From: Azolla caroliniana
Lineage: Eukaryota; Polypodiophyta
DNA length: 64,000 nucleotides
Direction: 5' to 3'
Assembly: GCA_043228905.1 (NCBI GenBank)
Contig: JBHGNT010000012.1
Span: 12,648,001-12,712,000, forward strand
The notes beneath the pieces are model-generated. The model was not told where the DNA came from and ran no database searches. It was given only the letters and a program-made list of their open reading frames with translations. The position numbers and the translations under genes were made by a program. Shown piece by piece: positions 34,941 through 45,200 of this stretch (position 1 is the first letter of the stretch; each line of letters begins with the position of its first letter).

Positions 34941-35469
34941 TGTTAAGAAAACGTGAAGAAGGCACTCGGGCTCTTCTTATGTGCGCGGCGGATCGTGGTG
35001 TGCTAGATCGTTTAGTGCTCAAACACAGAAGGGAAGGGGGAAGGAGACTTACCTCTGTAGCAGCCAAAAACTTCTTCTATTTCATTATACGGGGAGCTCT
35101 ACTTGCTCTCTCTTTGTTTCTCTCTCTTGCTCTCACTCTCTGAGTTCTTTCTCTCTGTACTCACTATCTCGCTCTCAGAGTTCTACTTCCTGTATATCTT
35201 CATCTTCTTTTTCTTTCTCTCTTACTTTCTACCTAAGTAATAAGTTACTTACGTATGCAACTAATTAGCTGCCTGTAGCTAATTAGCTGTCAGTCGCTAA
35301 ATAGCTGTCAGTAGCTAATTAGCTGTCAGTCACTAAATAGCTGTCAGTAGCTAATTAGCTTTCAGTAGCTAATTAGCTGTTTCTCCTTTATGTTCACAAG
35401 TAGCTAAATAACTACTATAGCTTATTTCCCAATAAGCATCGCATACCATGTTGAGCTTGCTCCTCAACA
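34941..35469 (-). repeat. 5' LTR of Copia family A prime
   Basis: 529 bp, same length as 29930-30458, with only a few scattered differences. Confidence 0.9.
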
Positions 35470-35702
35470 CTCCCCCTCAAGCTCAACTTATCCTTTCTTG
35501 GGGTTATCTACAACTCCTTTTTCATGATGCTTTTCAGCCATCATATCAATGTCTACAACTCCCATCATGTTCCGAAACTGTGTATGCTTTTCCACACTCA
35601 ATCCCTTTGTGAGAATATCAGCAACCTGCTGATTTGTATTCACATACACCAGATCAACTTCTCCTTCAATCACGCATACCATGTTGAGCTTGCTCCTCAA
35701 CA
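35470..35702 (-). repeat. Collapsed extra internal plus LTR end fragment
   Basis: 35470-35673 repeats 30459-30662 (polypurine tract and RNase H end). 35674-35702 repeats the LTR end GCATACCATGTTGAGC... The TSD copy CTCTA follows at 35703. Confidence 0.88.
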
Positions 35703-35756
35703 CTCTAGACGGCCAAGGTGTGTCCAAAGTGTGCCATTACAATTCCATAAGGTCAT
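35703..35756 (-). pseudogene. LINE ORF2 N-terminal fragment
   Basis: ATG at 35756 starts a frame beginning MTLWNCNG, a typical first strand of LINE AP-endonuclease (LxWNxNG). It stops at the Copia insertion and continues in register at 29929. Confidence 0.7.
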
Positions 35757-35792
35757 CCTAAGTTTATTGTTTGTCACATGGGCCACACGTCT

Positions 35793-36527
35793 TCAATTGG
35801 TAGCGTGATCATTAATTATCACACGCCCACCTCGGTAAAAAGCGCAATGCCCCTCTTTACGAGCTTGTATGACTTGCGGCATACAAGTTTTACGATGCTG
35901 AATTTGCAACTTGGTCAAGTCTTCATCAAGGTAGATAGGGTCCTCACCTAATCCTCGAAGAACTGGCCTTTTCCTAGTGGTGTCACGTCCTACTCTCCAA
36001 GTTTTAGTGATTGGTAGGGCTTCGTATCCTAACATCTTCCCTAATGTTTGTGCATCTTCATCGGGAGATGCCCCTTCCTTGAGCCCAGTAACTCTTATGT
36101 TTAAGCGTCGAGCTTGACACATTTTTTCCTCCTCAAGGTTGGTGTTTACAATATTTTCATCCTTTAGTTCCTTTTTAATATTATGTTTTACTACATCAAC
36201 CCACCCAGTTTTTGCTAATTCCATATCACTTTTAACCTCTTCCTTAACCTTTTTTATCTCCTCCTTAATATCCTCTAGGGAAGATATTTCACCATCTTCC
36301 CTAGATGTCTCAAGGTCCTTAACTTGTTTTTGAAGGTTCACGTTGTCTTCCTTAAGTTACGTTATTTCAGCAATAAGTAGTTCTTTTTCTTCCTTATCTT
36401 TTTGTTTTTGAGCTTCAATCTCTTTTGCCCATTTTTCTATTTTAACTAGCCGGTTAAGGACATCTAAAAATTCTTCCTTACTTATAATTTCGTTGTGTGT
36501 TTCCTTATAGTTTTGTCGAGAAGTCAT
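35793..36527 (-). pseudogene. LINE ORF1 (Gag-like, coiled coil)
   Basis: ATG at 36527. About 240 aa with one in-frame stop near 36357. The first part is a Lys/Glu-rich coiled coil. The second part has RRLNIRVTGL, then YLDEDLTKLQ and AFYRGGRVII, the pattern of the C-terminal half of L1-type ORF1 proteins. It ends about 37 bp before the ORF2 start. Likely an RNA-binding chaperone for LINE RNA in the intact element. Confidence 0.72.
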
Positions 36528-36803
36528 GTTGTAATTCAAAAGATAAAAGAAAGAAAAAGTGAAAAAAGGACAGAAAAACATAGCCGAGCATCGATGTCTT
36601 GCATGCTAGGTACAAGTGTAAAAGCACATTTGTACTCTCTCGTCTACGCAACCGACGACATCGTAAGAGGTGTAGGTGACAACGATAGTCGACAACGACT
36701 ACTGTGCCACAAACCAAATACCGACGATGGCATGCGTTTTCATTGTGATTACAAGATCCAACGGCGTTGTGGACGCTGCAACACCCAAGGAATATGAAGG
36801 TGG
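36528..36803 (-). other. Probable LINE 5' region
   Basis: Non-coding sequence 5' of LINE ORF1, ending where the Copia family B prime LTR begins. No further feature seen. Confidence 0.4.
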
Positions 36804-37260
36804 TGTTGGGAAATCGGTCTCGCCGGATGGGATTCAGCGATGGATGTAGAAGACCCGGTGGTAACCGTATGTAGAAGTCATATTTGTAAATAGCCCTAAA
36901 GGCATATTAGTATAAATATGACCTAGGGCAAACACTTATGTTGGTTGTTGTATTGTTATATTGTTGTAACTGTTGTACAGAGATACAGAGAGAGAGAGAG
37001 AGCGTGAGAGTAGCTACGAGCACTCTCTGTTGTAACCGCCATCTGGCGAAGATCGCGAGCACGAGGTCCTTGCCTCTTTTCCTCCACTTTGTATTTCCTC
37101 TCATATAGTGATAGTTGGAGTCCGTGGGCTCCCGCGGTTTTTCCCTATTAGGGTTTTCCACGTAAACTCCCTATGTCATTTTTGTGTACTCTCTCATCCA
37201 TTCCCATTTCTATGATTTAAGACTCGGTTGTGGCCGAGCAATATTCCACGATTCTTGACA
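36804..37260 (+). repeat. 5' LTR of Copia family B prime
   Basis: About 457 bp starting TGTTGGGAAATCGGTC. Related to, but about 190 bp shorter than, the 648-bp family B LTR, lacking its GAGTACCCGG-type repeats. PBS TGGTATCAGAGC follows at 37264-37275. Confidence 0.82.
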
Positions 37261-37289
37261 AACTGGTATCAGAGCGAACAACACAGAAA

Positions 37290-39683
37290 ATGGAAGAATC
37301 TTTCGGCGGCATGTTCAAGCTCACCGGCTCCAACTACTCAATGTGGAAGTAGAAGATGAGGGATATGCTAGTGGTAAAAGATCTTTGGTTGCCCGTTCAG
37401 TTCGGGGACAAGAGACCGGATAAGATCCACGCCACAATGTGGGAGGTGATGCACATGAAGACGACGACATACATCTGGTGCTTCATCAACATGAGCCTGT
37501 ACAACAACTTCAATGAAGAAAGTAAGGCTCATGAACTCTAGGAGAAGATCGACATCATGTTCGAGAACAAGAATGCTGCTAACCGGGTTTCAGTATTCCG
37601 GAAGCTAGTGAGGCTCCAATACCAAGACGACTCCAGTATGGTGGAGCACATGAATGCTTTCCAGGGGCTAATACACCAAGAAACCCTGTTGGAAGTACCT
37701 CTCGCCTATGAGGTACTCACATTGCTCTTGCTCGGTTCCCTCCTGAATACCTGGGAGACGTTAGTTGTCATGTTGGGCAACGCCGGCCTAGAAGTAAAAC
37801 AACTATCCCTCGCAAGAGTCAAATCGAGCTTGCTAGATGAGGAGGCACGTCAGAAAGACAAGGAGGTGATCTCCGACGCCAAAGCCCTCCTTACCGAATC
37901 AGAACGCGAAAGACAAAGGAATCAGAGTCCCCAGAACTGGGAAAAGTCGGGGACACGGTCAAAGTCAAGGGGGAGGCCCACTTGCTTCTATTGTGGCAAG
38001 CCGGGGCACTTCCAGAAGAACTGTCGGCATTTCTAGAAAGACAAGGGAACCGAGAATACCGATTCGAAGAAGTCACCGGAGCAAGATGGTTTGGATCAGC
38101 GAGGCCCGGACCGAAAGGGAACGATGGCGATTGTGGCAAGTGAAGAGGAACTAATGCTCATCACCGAGAAGAGTAAGTTGAACCTTGTCGGGAATGAGAC
38201 AACGTGGGTTGTCGACTCCGGAGCATCGTTCCACCTTACCCCGGACCAGAAATGCTTCTCATCCTACACATCCGATGAGCACGGTTGTGTCCGGATGGGG
38301 AATGAAGGTATATGCCGAATTGTCGGCATAGGAGACGTGTGGTTGACGACACCAACCGGATGCAAGTTGCTGTTGAAGGATGTCTGACACGTTCCGGAGG
38401 TTCGATTGAACCTGATATCAGCCGATCGGCTAGATGATGAAGGCTACACGAGTAGCATCTGGAACGGAGGCATGAAGTTCAGCAAAGGGAGTCTAATAGT
38501 GGCTCGAGCTCGTAAATTCAACACATTGTACCTAATGAACGCCAGATTATGCCGGGAAGAAGAAGTGAACGAAGCATCCAACACTACCGATGAGCTGTGG
38601 CACAAAAGACTGTGTCACATGACTTAGAAGGGGATGAAGAGGCTTGCCGAAGACAACCTCATTCCGGTGAAGGACGTGAAACTTGAGAAGTGCACCAATT
38701 GCTTGGCCGGCAAGCAAAACTGAACCTCCTTCCGGTCAAGACCACCGATGAGACGGAATACACCACTAGAGCTAGTGCATATTGATGTGTGTCCAGTGGA
38801 CACGAAGTCACATGCCGGATCGCGGTACATGGTGATGTTCATCGACGACCATAGTGCCGAAGACGCCGGAATTGAACGGGCTGGCCGAAAGGATGAACCA
38901 GACCATAATGGAGAGAGTCTAGAGCATGCTCGCGATGATGAGTTAGGTTACCGGGTGTGGGATCTGGTTGACAAGAAGGTGTTCTGGAGTCGGGACATAG
39001 TCTTCATGGAAGACAGGACCATTGCCGACGGGGAGTCAGAGAAGAAGATAATCAACCCTGGATCATCCAATGAAAACCGGTTTGAGGACACAAGGAACTA
39101 CCCAGTTGAAAAACAGATGTTGGCCGGTAGCCGGATGACACTCGACGAACTGGCCGAGGAAGAAGAAGACACCGGATTCGGACAAGATCCCGAATCAAAT
39201 TTGGATGAGGAAGAAATGGAGGAACCGGTAGTCAGAAGCCAAGGACGGAGATATCCTCTTTGAGAGAGAAGAGCCCCCCGGAGATTTCCAGATGTAGAGC
39301 ATGTGTTGTTAACTGATGAGGGGAAGCTGGAAAGCTTCGAAGAAGCAAAGAGAGACACCCACAGCCGCAAGTGGCTGAGGGCCATGCAGGATGAGATGGA
39401 TCCCCTGCATGAGAACCACACATATGAACTGACGGAGTTGTTGAAAGGGAAGAGAGCACTCCGAAACAAGTGGGTGTACAAGTGGAAACCGAGAGATGCC
39501 AAAAATCCACTCAGGTATAAGGCCCGAATCATGGTGAAGGGCTTCCAGCAGAAGAAAGGAGTGGACTTCGATGAGATCTTTGCCCCGGTAGTGAAGATGA
39601 CATCCATGTGGACGGTATTGGGCATAACGGCAAGCATGGACCTCGAGGTAGAGCAAATGCAAGTGAAGACGACATTCCTCCAT
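37290..39683 (+). pseudogene. Copia family B prime gag-pol, broken
   Basis: Begins MEESFGGMFKL. It retains a CCHC knuckle (CFYCGKPGHFQKNC, about 37985), protease VDSGASFH (about 38212), HKRLCHMT and the start of integrase (HIDVC, MFIDDHS). A deletion near 38853 jumps from mid-integrase to a point before ERAGRKDEP, and a second lies near 38930. RT begins KWVYKWKP and stops at about 39683. Stops at 37350, 37540, 38034, 38385, 38625, 38721 and 39261. Confidence 0.85.
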
Positions 39684-40079
39684 GTGTGTGTGTGTTGTGC
39701 ACCCGCGTGGGAGAAATATGATTGAGAGAGTTATGAGAACGTCAAGATAGTCCCGATCCCCCCTACCACTCCCGAGCAAAGGGATCGAGATGGACTCGAA
39801 CCTCGATTGGACTCGAACCTCGAGTTGTACCTGGTGCTCGCTACAAGACTTGAAATAGAGTCAAAAGATGATGAGATGAGGGTAGCTAGGCCCCCAGGCA
39901 AGTTCACACTTGGCCTAATGGGTTGTCTCAATACCGAGGATTAAAAGTAATCCTCCCCTTCTTTACACTCTCGTTTAACCCTCACACTTATCCATGTGTA
40001 AAGAATACTACGGTAAATTCTCACCACGGGATATTATATGGTCATGCCCGTAACATACTCTACCTCTTTAAAACATTGC
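39684..40079. other. Non-coding, possibly 3' UTR/LTR of the gypsy remnant
   Basis: No gene. Contains a small direct repeat (GACTCGAACCTCGA twice near 39793-39823). On the minus strand a purine tract AAAGAAGGGGAGGA (about 39955) may be the polypurine tract of the adjacent Ty3/gypsy remnant. Confidence 0.35.
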
Positions 40080-41617
40080 ACTCTTGCAATGGAAAGTTAG
40101 GGAAGTTAGTTTTGAGAGTATTTTCGCGTTCCCATGTGGCATCTTTTATTGATTTATCCATCCATTTTATTTTAAATTCTCAGATTTCTTTAGTACATAA
40201 TTTTTTTGTTTTAACGTCAAGAATTCTTTCAAGTAAATGTGGTTTAGAAGATAATTCTTCAGAAGTAACCAGAGTTTCAATTGTAACTGTATTGTCGCTA
40301 GAACCTAGACGACTCTCATGAAAACTTGGATAAGTTTCAACATCATTAGGAAGAACGAGACAATAGACTGATGACCCAATGCATTTGAGGACTGTAAAAG
40401 GTCCACAAAACCATGGGGCTAACTTAGCGCACTTACCCTTAGACAATGTCTTAGAATTGTGAGGTACACGTAAAAATACCTTCTGTCCAGGGTTGAATAC
40501 ATGAGGTTGCTTATGATGATCGGCATAAAAACGGGCTCTATCTTGAGCTATTTTTATATTGTCTCGTGCAATATGCAACATATCTTGAATATCCCGAAGA
40601 AAGTTTTGCATACTTCGCAACTCATCATGATGTATATTAACATCAATCGGGGCTTGTGGCTGAAAACCATACATCAACATAAAAGGACTATATCCCGTTG
40701 AGGTATGCCTTGAGCTGTTATAAGCAAACTCCAAAATCGGGAGATAACGTTTCCATTTTGTTAGTTTTGTACCAACATATGCTCGAAGCATGTCCTCAAT
40801 AATTTGATTTGCTCGTTCTGTCTGTCCATTGGATTGAGGATGATTCGTGGGGCTCATGCTCAATGTAGTTTCTAACTTCTTAAAGACTTTGGATCTCGAT
40901 CACTCACGATATCCATCGGTAACCCATAAGAATGAAATAACTCGTCAACAAATTGGTAAGCCAATTCACGAGCTATTACCATGGTTTTAGTAGCAATAAA
41001 TCTGGCCATTTTAGTTAGTCTATCAACCACAACCTAGATGGCATCATGGCCTTTTTGGGTGCGAGGAAGGCTAACAATAAAATCCATGGATATACTTTCC
41101 CACTTATTATTGGGAATGTCCAAGGGATGTAAAAGTCATGCGGCTTTAAGTCACTCGGCTTTGTTAACCTCATATTGGTGACATTTAGTCACATAGCTAT
41201 GTATGTCAAGACGCATCTTATAGGCCAATAGAATTGAGTGGAGATGAGAAGGAGTGTACAATGTATTCCAGGGTGCCCTGCTCAGGGTGCATCATGGCAT
41301 TCAAAAATAATTCTCTTTTTGACATCAGGCAAATCTAGAACGCAAACCTTCCCATGAAGGTAGAGAAAACCGTTAGCAATGTGAAAGTATTCCTTCGAGG
41401 ATGTGGTGGTGTCTGTTCCAAACTCAACTCTTGCCTAGTATTTCGGAAAATAAATGTCATCAGGATGCTTTCCTCGAAGGTGATCATAAAGATCTGATGT
41501 TATTTCAGTGAAGCTAAGCATGTAAACTTCATGAATGCGACTTAGTGCATCAATGACAGTGTAATGGATCCTTTACGATATCGTATGGAAAAATCAAAGT
41601 GGGTCGAAGCACGCTAC
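40080..41617 (-). pseudogene. Ty3/gypsy (chromovirus-like) RNase H end, integrase and chromodomain, broken
   Basis: From high coordinate: FDFSIRYRKGS and DALSRIHE (end of RNase H), a zinc-binding region (GHPGIH, VTKCHQYEVNK), integrase core with MDFIVSLPRT, IVSDRDPK and then NHPQSNGQTERANQ (40863-40820), GPFTVLK, HESRLG, and a chromodomain-like tail EFKIKWMDKSIKDATWERE near 40130. Several stops and at least one frameshift (near 40880). An open 227-aa piece remains at 40180-40863. Similarity ends at about 41617, the presumed left edge of the large DNA transposon. Confidence 0.85.
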
Positions 41618-41662
41618 GGTGTACCAGAAAAGTACTATTTTTGGCCACAAAAATTGTCAGTA

Positions 41663-41667
41663 CTTTC
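41663..41667. other. Target-site duplication CTTTC (left)
   Basis: CTTTC precedes the Copia family A 5' LTR and is repeated at 47110-47114. Confidence 0.92.
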
Positions 41668-42133
41668 TGTTGAGAAGCAAGCTCAACATGGTATGTGATG
41701 CTTATGAGAAATAAGCTATAGTAGCTATTTAGCTACTAGTGAACAAAAAGGTAAAACAGCTATTTAGCTAGTGACAGCTAATTAGCTAGTGAACAGCTAT
41801 TTAGCGACTGACAGCTAATTAGCTACTGGCAGCTAATTAGCTACATGTGTAATAACTTATGACTTAGGTAAAAATAAGTGAGAGTGAATAAGTAGTAAGA
41901 AGTAAGGAAAAACAGAGTATAGTGAGTAGAGAACTCTGAGAGAGAGTGAGAGACCAGAAGACTGACAAGAGCAAGTTGAGCTGTACATGTAATAGAAGAA
42001 AACCATTTTGCTACTACAGAGGTAAGTCCCCTTTCCTTTCTCTGTCTGTTTAGAGCACGCTAACGATCCAGCACACTACGATCCGCCGCGCACATAAGAA
42101 GAGCTCGAGTGCCTTCTTCACGTTTTCTTAACA
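41668..42133 (+). repeat. 5' LTR of Copia family A
   Basis: 466 bp, TGTTGAGAAGC...TTCTTAACA. The U3 part (41717-41845) has repeated AGCTATTTAGCT and AGCTAATTAGCT palindromes spaced by GTGACAG or GTGAACA. Confidence 0.95.
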
Positions 42134-42145
42134 TGGTATCAGAGC
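42134..42145 (+). other. Copia family A primer binding site
   Basis: TGGTATCAGAGC immediately after the LTR, matching initiator tRNA-Met. Confidence 0.93.
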
Positions 42146-42277
42146 AGAGTAGCTCGTAAGGAAGAGTATAGCAGTGCCTTAATCTGAGAAAGTTATTTCT
42201 TTGGTTGCTGATCAGAAATCAGAAAGTTACTTGTTGAAGTAACTAAAGCAAAACCCTGGTTTTTTGGAAGGAAAAAA

Positions 42278-45200
42278 ATGGCTGCAGAGAATGTAGGCCA
42301 AATGGTCACAGAGAAATTAGATAAAAACAATTTCCCGGCGTGGAAATTCAGAATGAAAAACTTTCTGATGGGGAAAGGATACTGGGATTACATTGAAGGA
42401 GACCTAGAAGAGGCTCCAGAGATCCCAAAAGAGAATGCAACAGCTGCACATATTAAGGCATTTAAAGATTGGAATCAAGGGGCAAGGAAAGTAATGCATT
42501 GGCTATCACTCAGCATCTCAGATTCAATGCTTGGGCATATACAAGATGCTATGCTCCCAAAAGAAGCTTGGGACAACTTGGTAAAACTGTTTGCTGTGAA
42601 CACAAAGGCTAGAAAGCTCCAGTTAAAGACTGAGCTAAATACCTTGGAGAAAGGTAAGATGTCAATAAATGAATATGCCCTAAAAATCAAGAGTATATGT
42701 GAATCACTTGCTTCTATCAATGTGAAGATAGAAGATGATGACAAAGTGGAAATATGCTTAAGAGGCTTAGGACCTCAATACAAGAGTTTTAAAACTTCTA
42801 TGCTCACAAGGGATAGTATCCCAAGTTTTTCAGATCTGGTCTCAATGCTTGTGGTAGAGGAAAGGAATCAGATGGATGATGCAAATAAAGGAAACTCAGA
42901 GAACGAGGGGCAAGCCCTCTATAATAATGCCGGAAGAGGCCGAGGAAGAGGCCATGGAAGATTTGGCTCAGGAAGAACCAATAATAATGGCTTTCAAGGA
43001 AGAGGACAACAAGCTCATAGAGGAGGAAACAACAACAGAGGCAGGGGGAGCAACCGAGGTAGAGGTAAGCAAACTTATGTAAATGATGATGGCTGCTGGT
43101 ATTGTGGTAAACCAGGCCATACACAGGCTGAATGTTACAAGAAACAAAATGATGAGAAAAGAGGAAAAGGACAACAGAGTAACTATGCCTCTACTAGTGA
43201 AGATTGTGAAAAGGAAGGTGTTTTTGTAGTGCAACATGAGATAGCAGCAGTGGCTGAAAGCTCACAGAAATGTAATGAAGAGTTTACGTGGTATGTAGAC
43301 TCGGGGGCATCTAACCATATGACTGGACATGCAAATTGGTTTGAGAGTTTAAGAGAACCAGAGGTTCCTGGTTATGTACAAACAGGTGATGACACAACTC
43401 ACCAAATAAAACATGTTGGAGATATCCCATTGTGGGAAGAAAGAGGAAAAACCAAGTATATGTTGAATGTGATGCATGTTCCAAACTTTGCTAAGAATCT
43501 GATTTCTGTTGGACAGATTGTAGAGCAAGGTATGCAAGTGAAGTTTAAGCAAAGTGGATGCTATATAGAAAAGAATGGGAAGCTCATTGCAAAAGGGAAG
43601 AGACAAGGAAGAATGTTTATCTTGGATGTAGAAATGCCCAAACAGATTTCAGCCATGTTTGCAAATGGAACGAGTGTAATCTCAGATGTGGAAATGTGGC
43701 ATAAAAGGATTGGCCATATCAGTATGCAAACATTAAAGAATATGTTGAGAAAAGATGCAGTGGCTGGACTGCCAAACTTGAAAAAGTGTGAAATGGGAAA
43801 AGTATGTGAAGCATGTCAATATGGTAAGCAAAACAGGTTGCCATTCCCTCATGAGAGACATGTAAGCAAAAATCTGTTGGATTTGGTACATACAGATGTA
43901 TGGGGACCAACAAAGAATGCATCTATTGGCGGATGCAGATTTTATGTTACATTTATTGATGATTGTTCACGGAAGACATGGGTGTACTTCATGAAGGAGA
44001 AAAGTGAAGTATTTGACTGTTTTCGTAAGTTTAAATGCATGGTAGAAAAGCAGGCTGGTACAAGGATAAAATGTTTGAGATCTGATGGAGGAGGAGAGTA
44101 TTTCTCCAATGAATTTTCTGATTTTTTGTGTAATCTGGGAATAAGAAGACAGTTCACATGCCGATATACTCCACAGCAAAATGGAGTTGCTGAGAGGAAA
44201 AACAGAACTTTGGTGAACATAGCAAGGGCAATGATGACTGAGAAGAACATGCCATTATACTATTGGGCAGAAGCTGTAAATACAACAAATTACATTTTAA
44301 ATAGATGTATTACATCAGGAGTACATGAGGCAACTCCTGAAGAGTGTTTTTATGGCAGGAAGCCTAGCTTACAACACTTGAAAGTGTTTGGATGCCTTGC
44401 ATATGTACATGTGCCTGCAGAAGTAAGAAGTAAGTTGGATCCAAAAGCAGAAAAATGTATCTTTGTTGGATATTCAGAAGAACAAAAAGGGTACAGATGT
44501 TATAACCCTGTGACTAAAAAGATTGTGACAAGTCGAGATGTGATATTTGATGAGTTGGCTAGTTGGTACAGCCCAAAACAGAATCTAGAGACTGATGAAG
44601 ACTGTCAAAATGAAGACAAAGACAGATCAGAAAATGTAGAAGACTGTCACAGAGATGGAGACAAGGTTGGACAACAAAGTCCAACATCAACAGAATGTTC
44701 TAGACCATCAAAAAGCTCAGATGGTAAATCTGATTCAAATTCATGGAGTGGAAAAACTGGACAGAAAAAATCTGATGACAAAAAAGGAAAACAGAAAATG
44801 CCAGAGTATGAAATCCCGGATGACCTATCAAAAAACATGGAAGATGAAGATTCAGATATGTCTTTGGATGATTTCCTTGGAATACAGGAAATGAAAATCC
44901 CTGGTATGGAAAAGGAAATAAAGAATGCAAATAAGAAACTGAGAAGATCAGATAGAGAGAAAAAGACTGTGGAAAGATTTGGGTATGATACATATATGGC
45001 TATGCACTATGCATATATTTCTAAGGTGGTACAGATCCCTGACCCAAACAGCTTTGAAGAAGCAAAATCTGAGAAGAAATGGATGGATGCAATGCAAGAA
45101 GAGATTGATGCATTGGCTGAGAACAAAACGTGGGATTTAGTGAAGTTACCAAAAGAGAAAAATGTGGTAGGCTGCAAATGGGTCTACAAGACAAAGCATG

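Larger units (their letters stand above)
29930..35702 (-). mobile_element. Copia family A prime, decayed, with a third partial repeat
   Basis: Minus-oriented element: 3' LTR 29930-30458 (529 bp), gag-pol 30477-34813, PBS 34929-34940, 5' LTR 34941-35469 (529 bp). Beyond the 5' LTR lies an extra piece: the 3' end of the interior again (35470-35673) fused to the last roughly 29 bp of an LTR (35674-35702). CTCTA direct repeats flank the whole structure, so the extra piece belongs to the same insertion. Confidence 0.88.
26541..36803 (-). mobile_element. LINE with ORF1 and ORF2, split by a Copia insertion
   Basis: On the minus strand: 5' region about 36528-36803, ORF1 36527-35793, ORF2 start 35756-35703, then a Copia family A copy (29930-35702) with TSD CTCTA, then the rest of ORF2 29929-26549. 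Without the Copia the LINE is about 4.5 kb. Its 3' end abuts the ParB-methyltransferase gene. Confidence 0.82.
36804..39683 (+). mobile_element. Copia family B prime, 3'-truncated
   Basis: 5' LTR (36804-37260), PBS, and gag-pol related to the intact family B element at 50438-55850 but degraded, with a large deletion in integrase. It ends within RT at about 39683. No 3' LTR is present. Confidence 0.85.
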
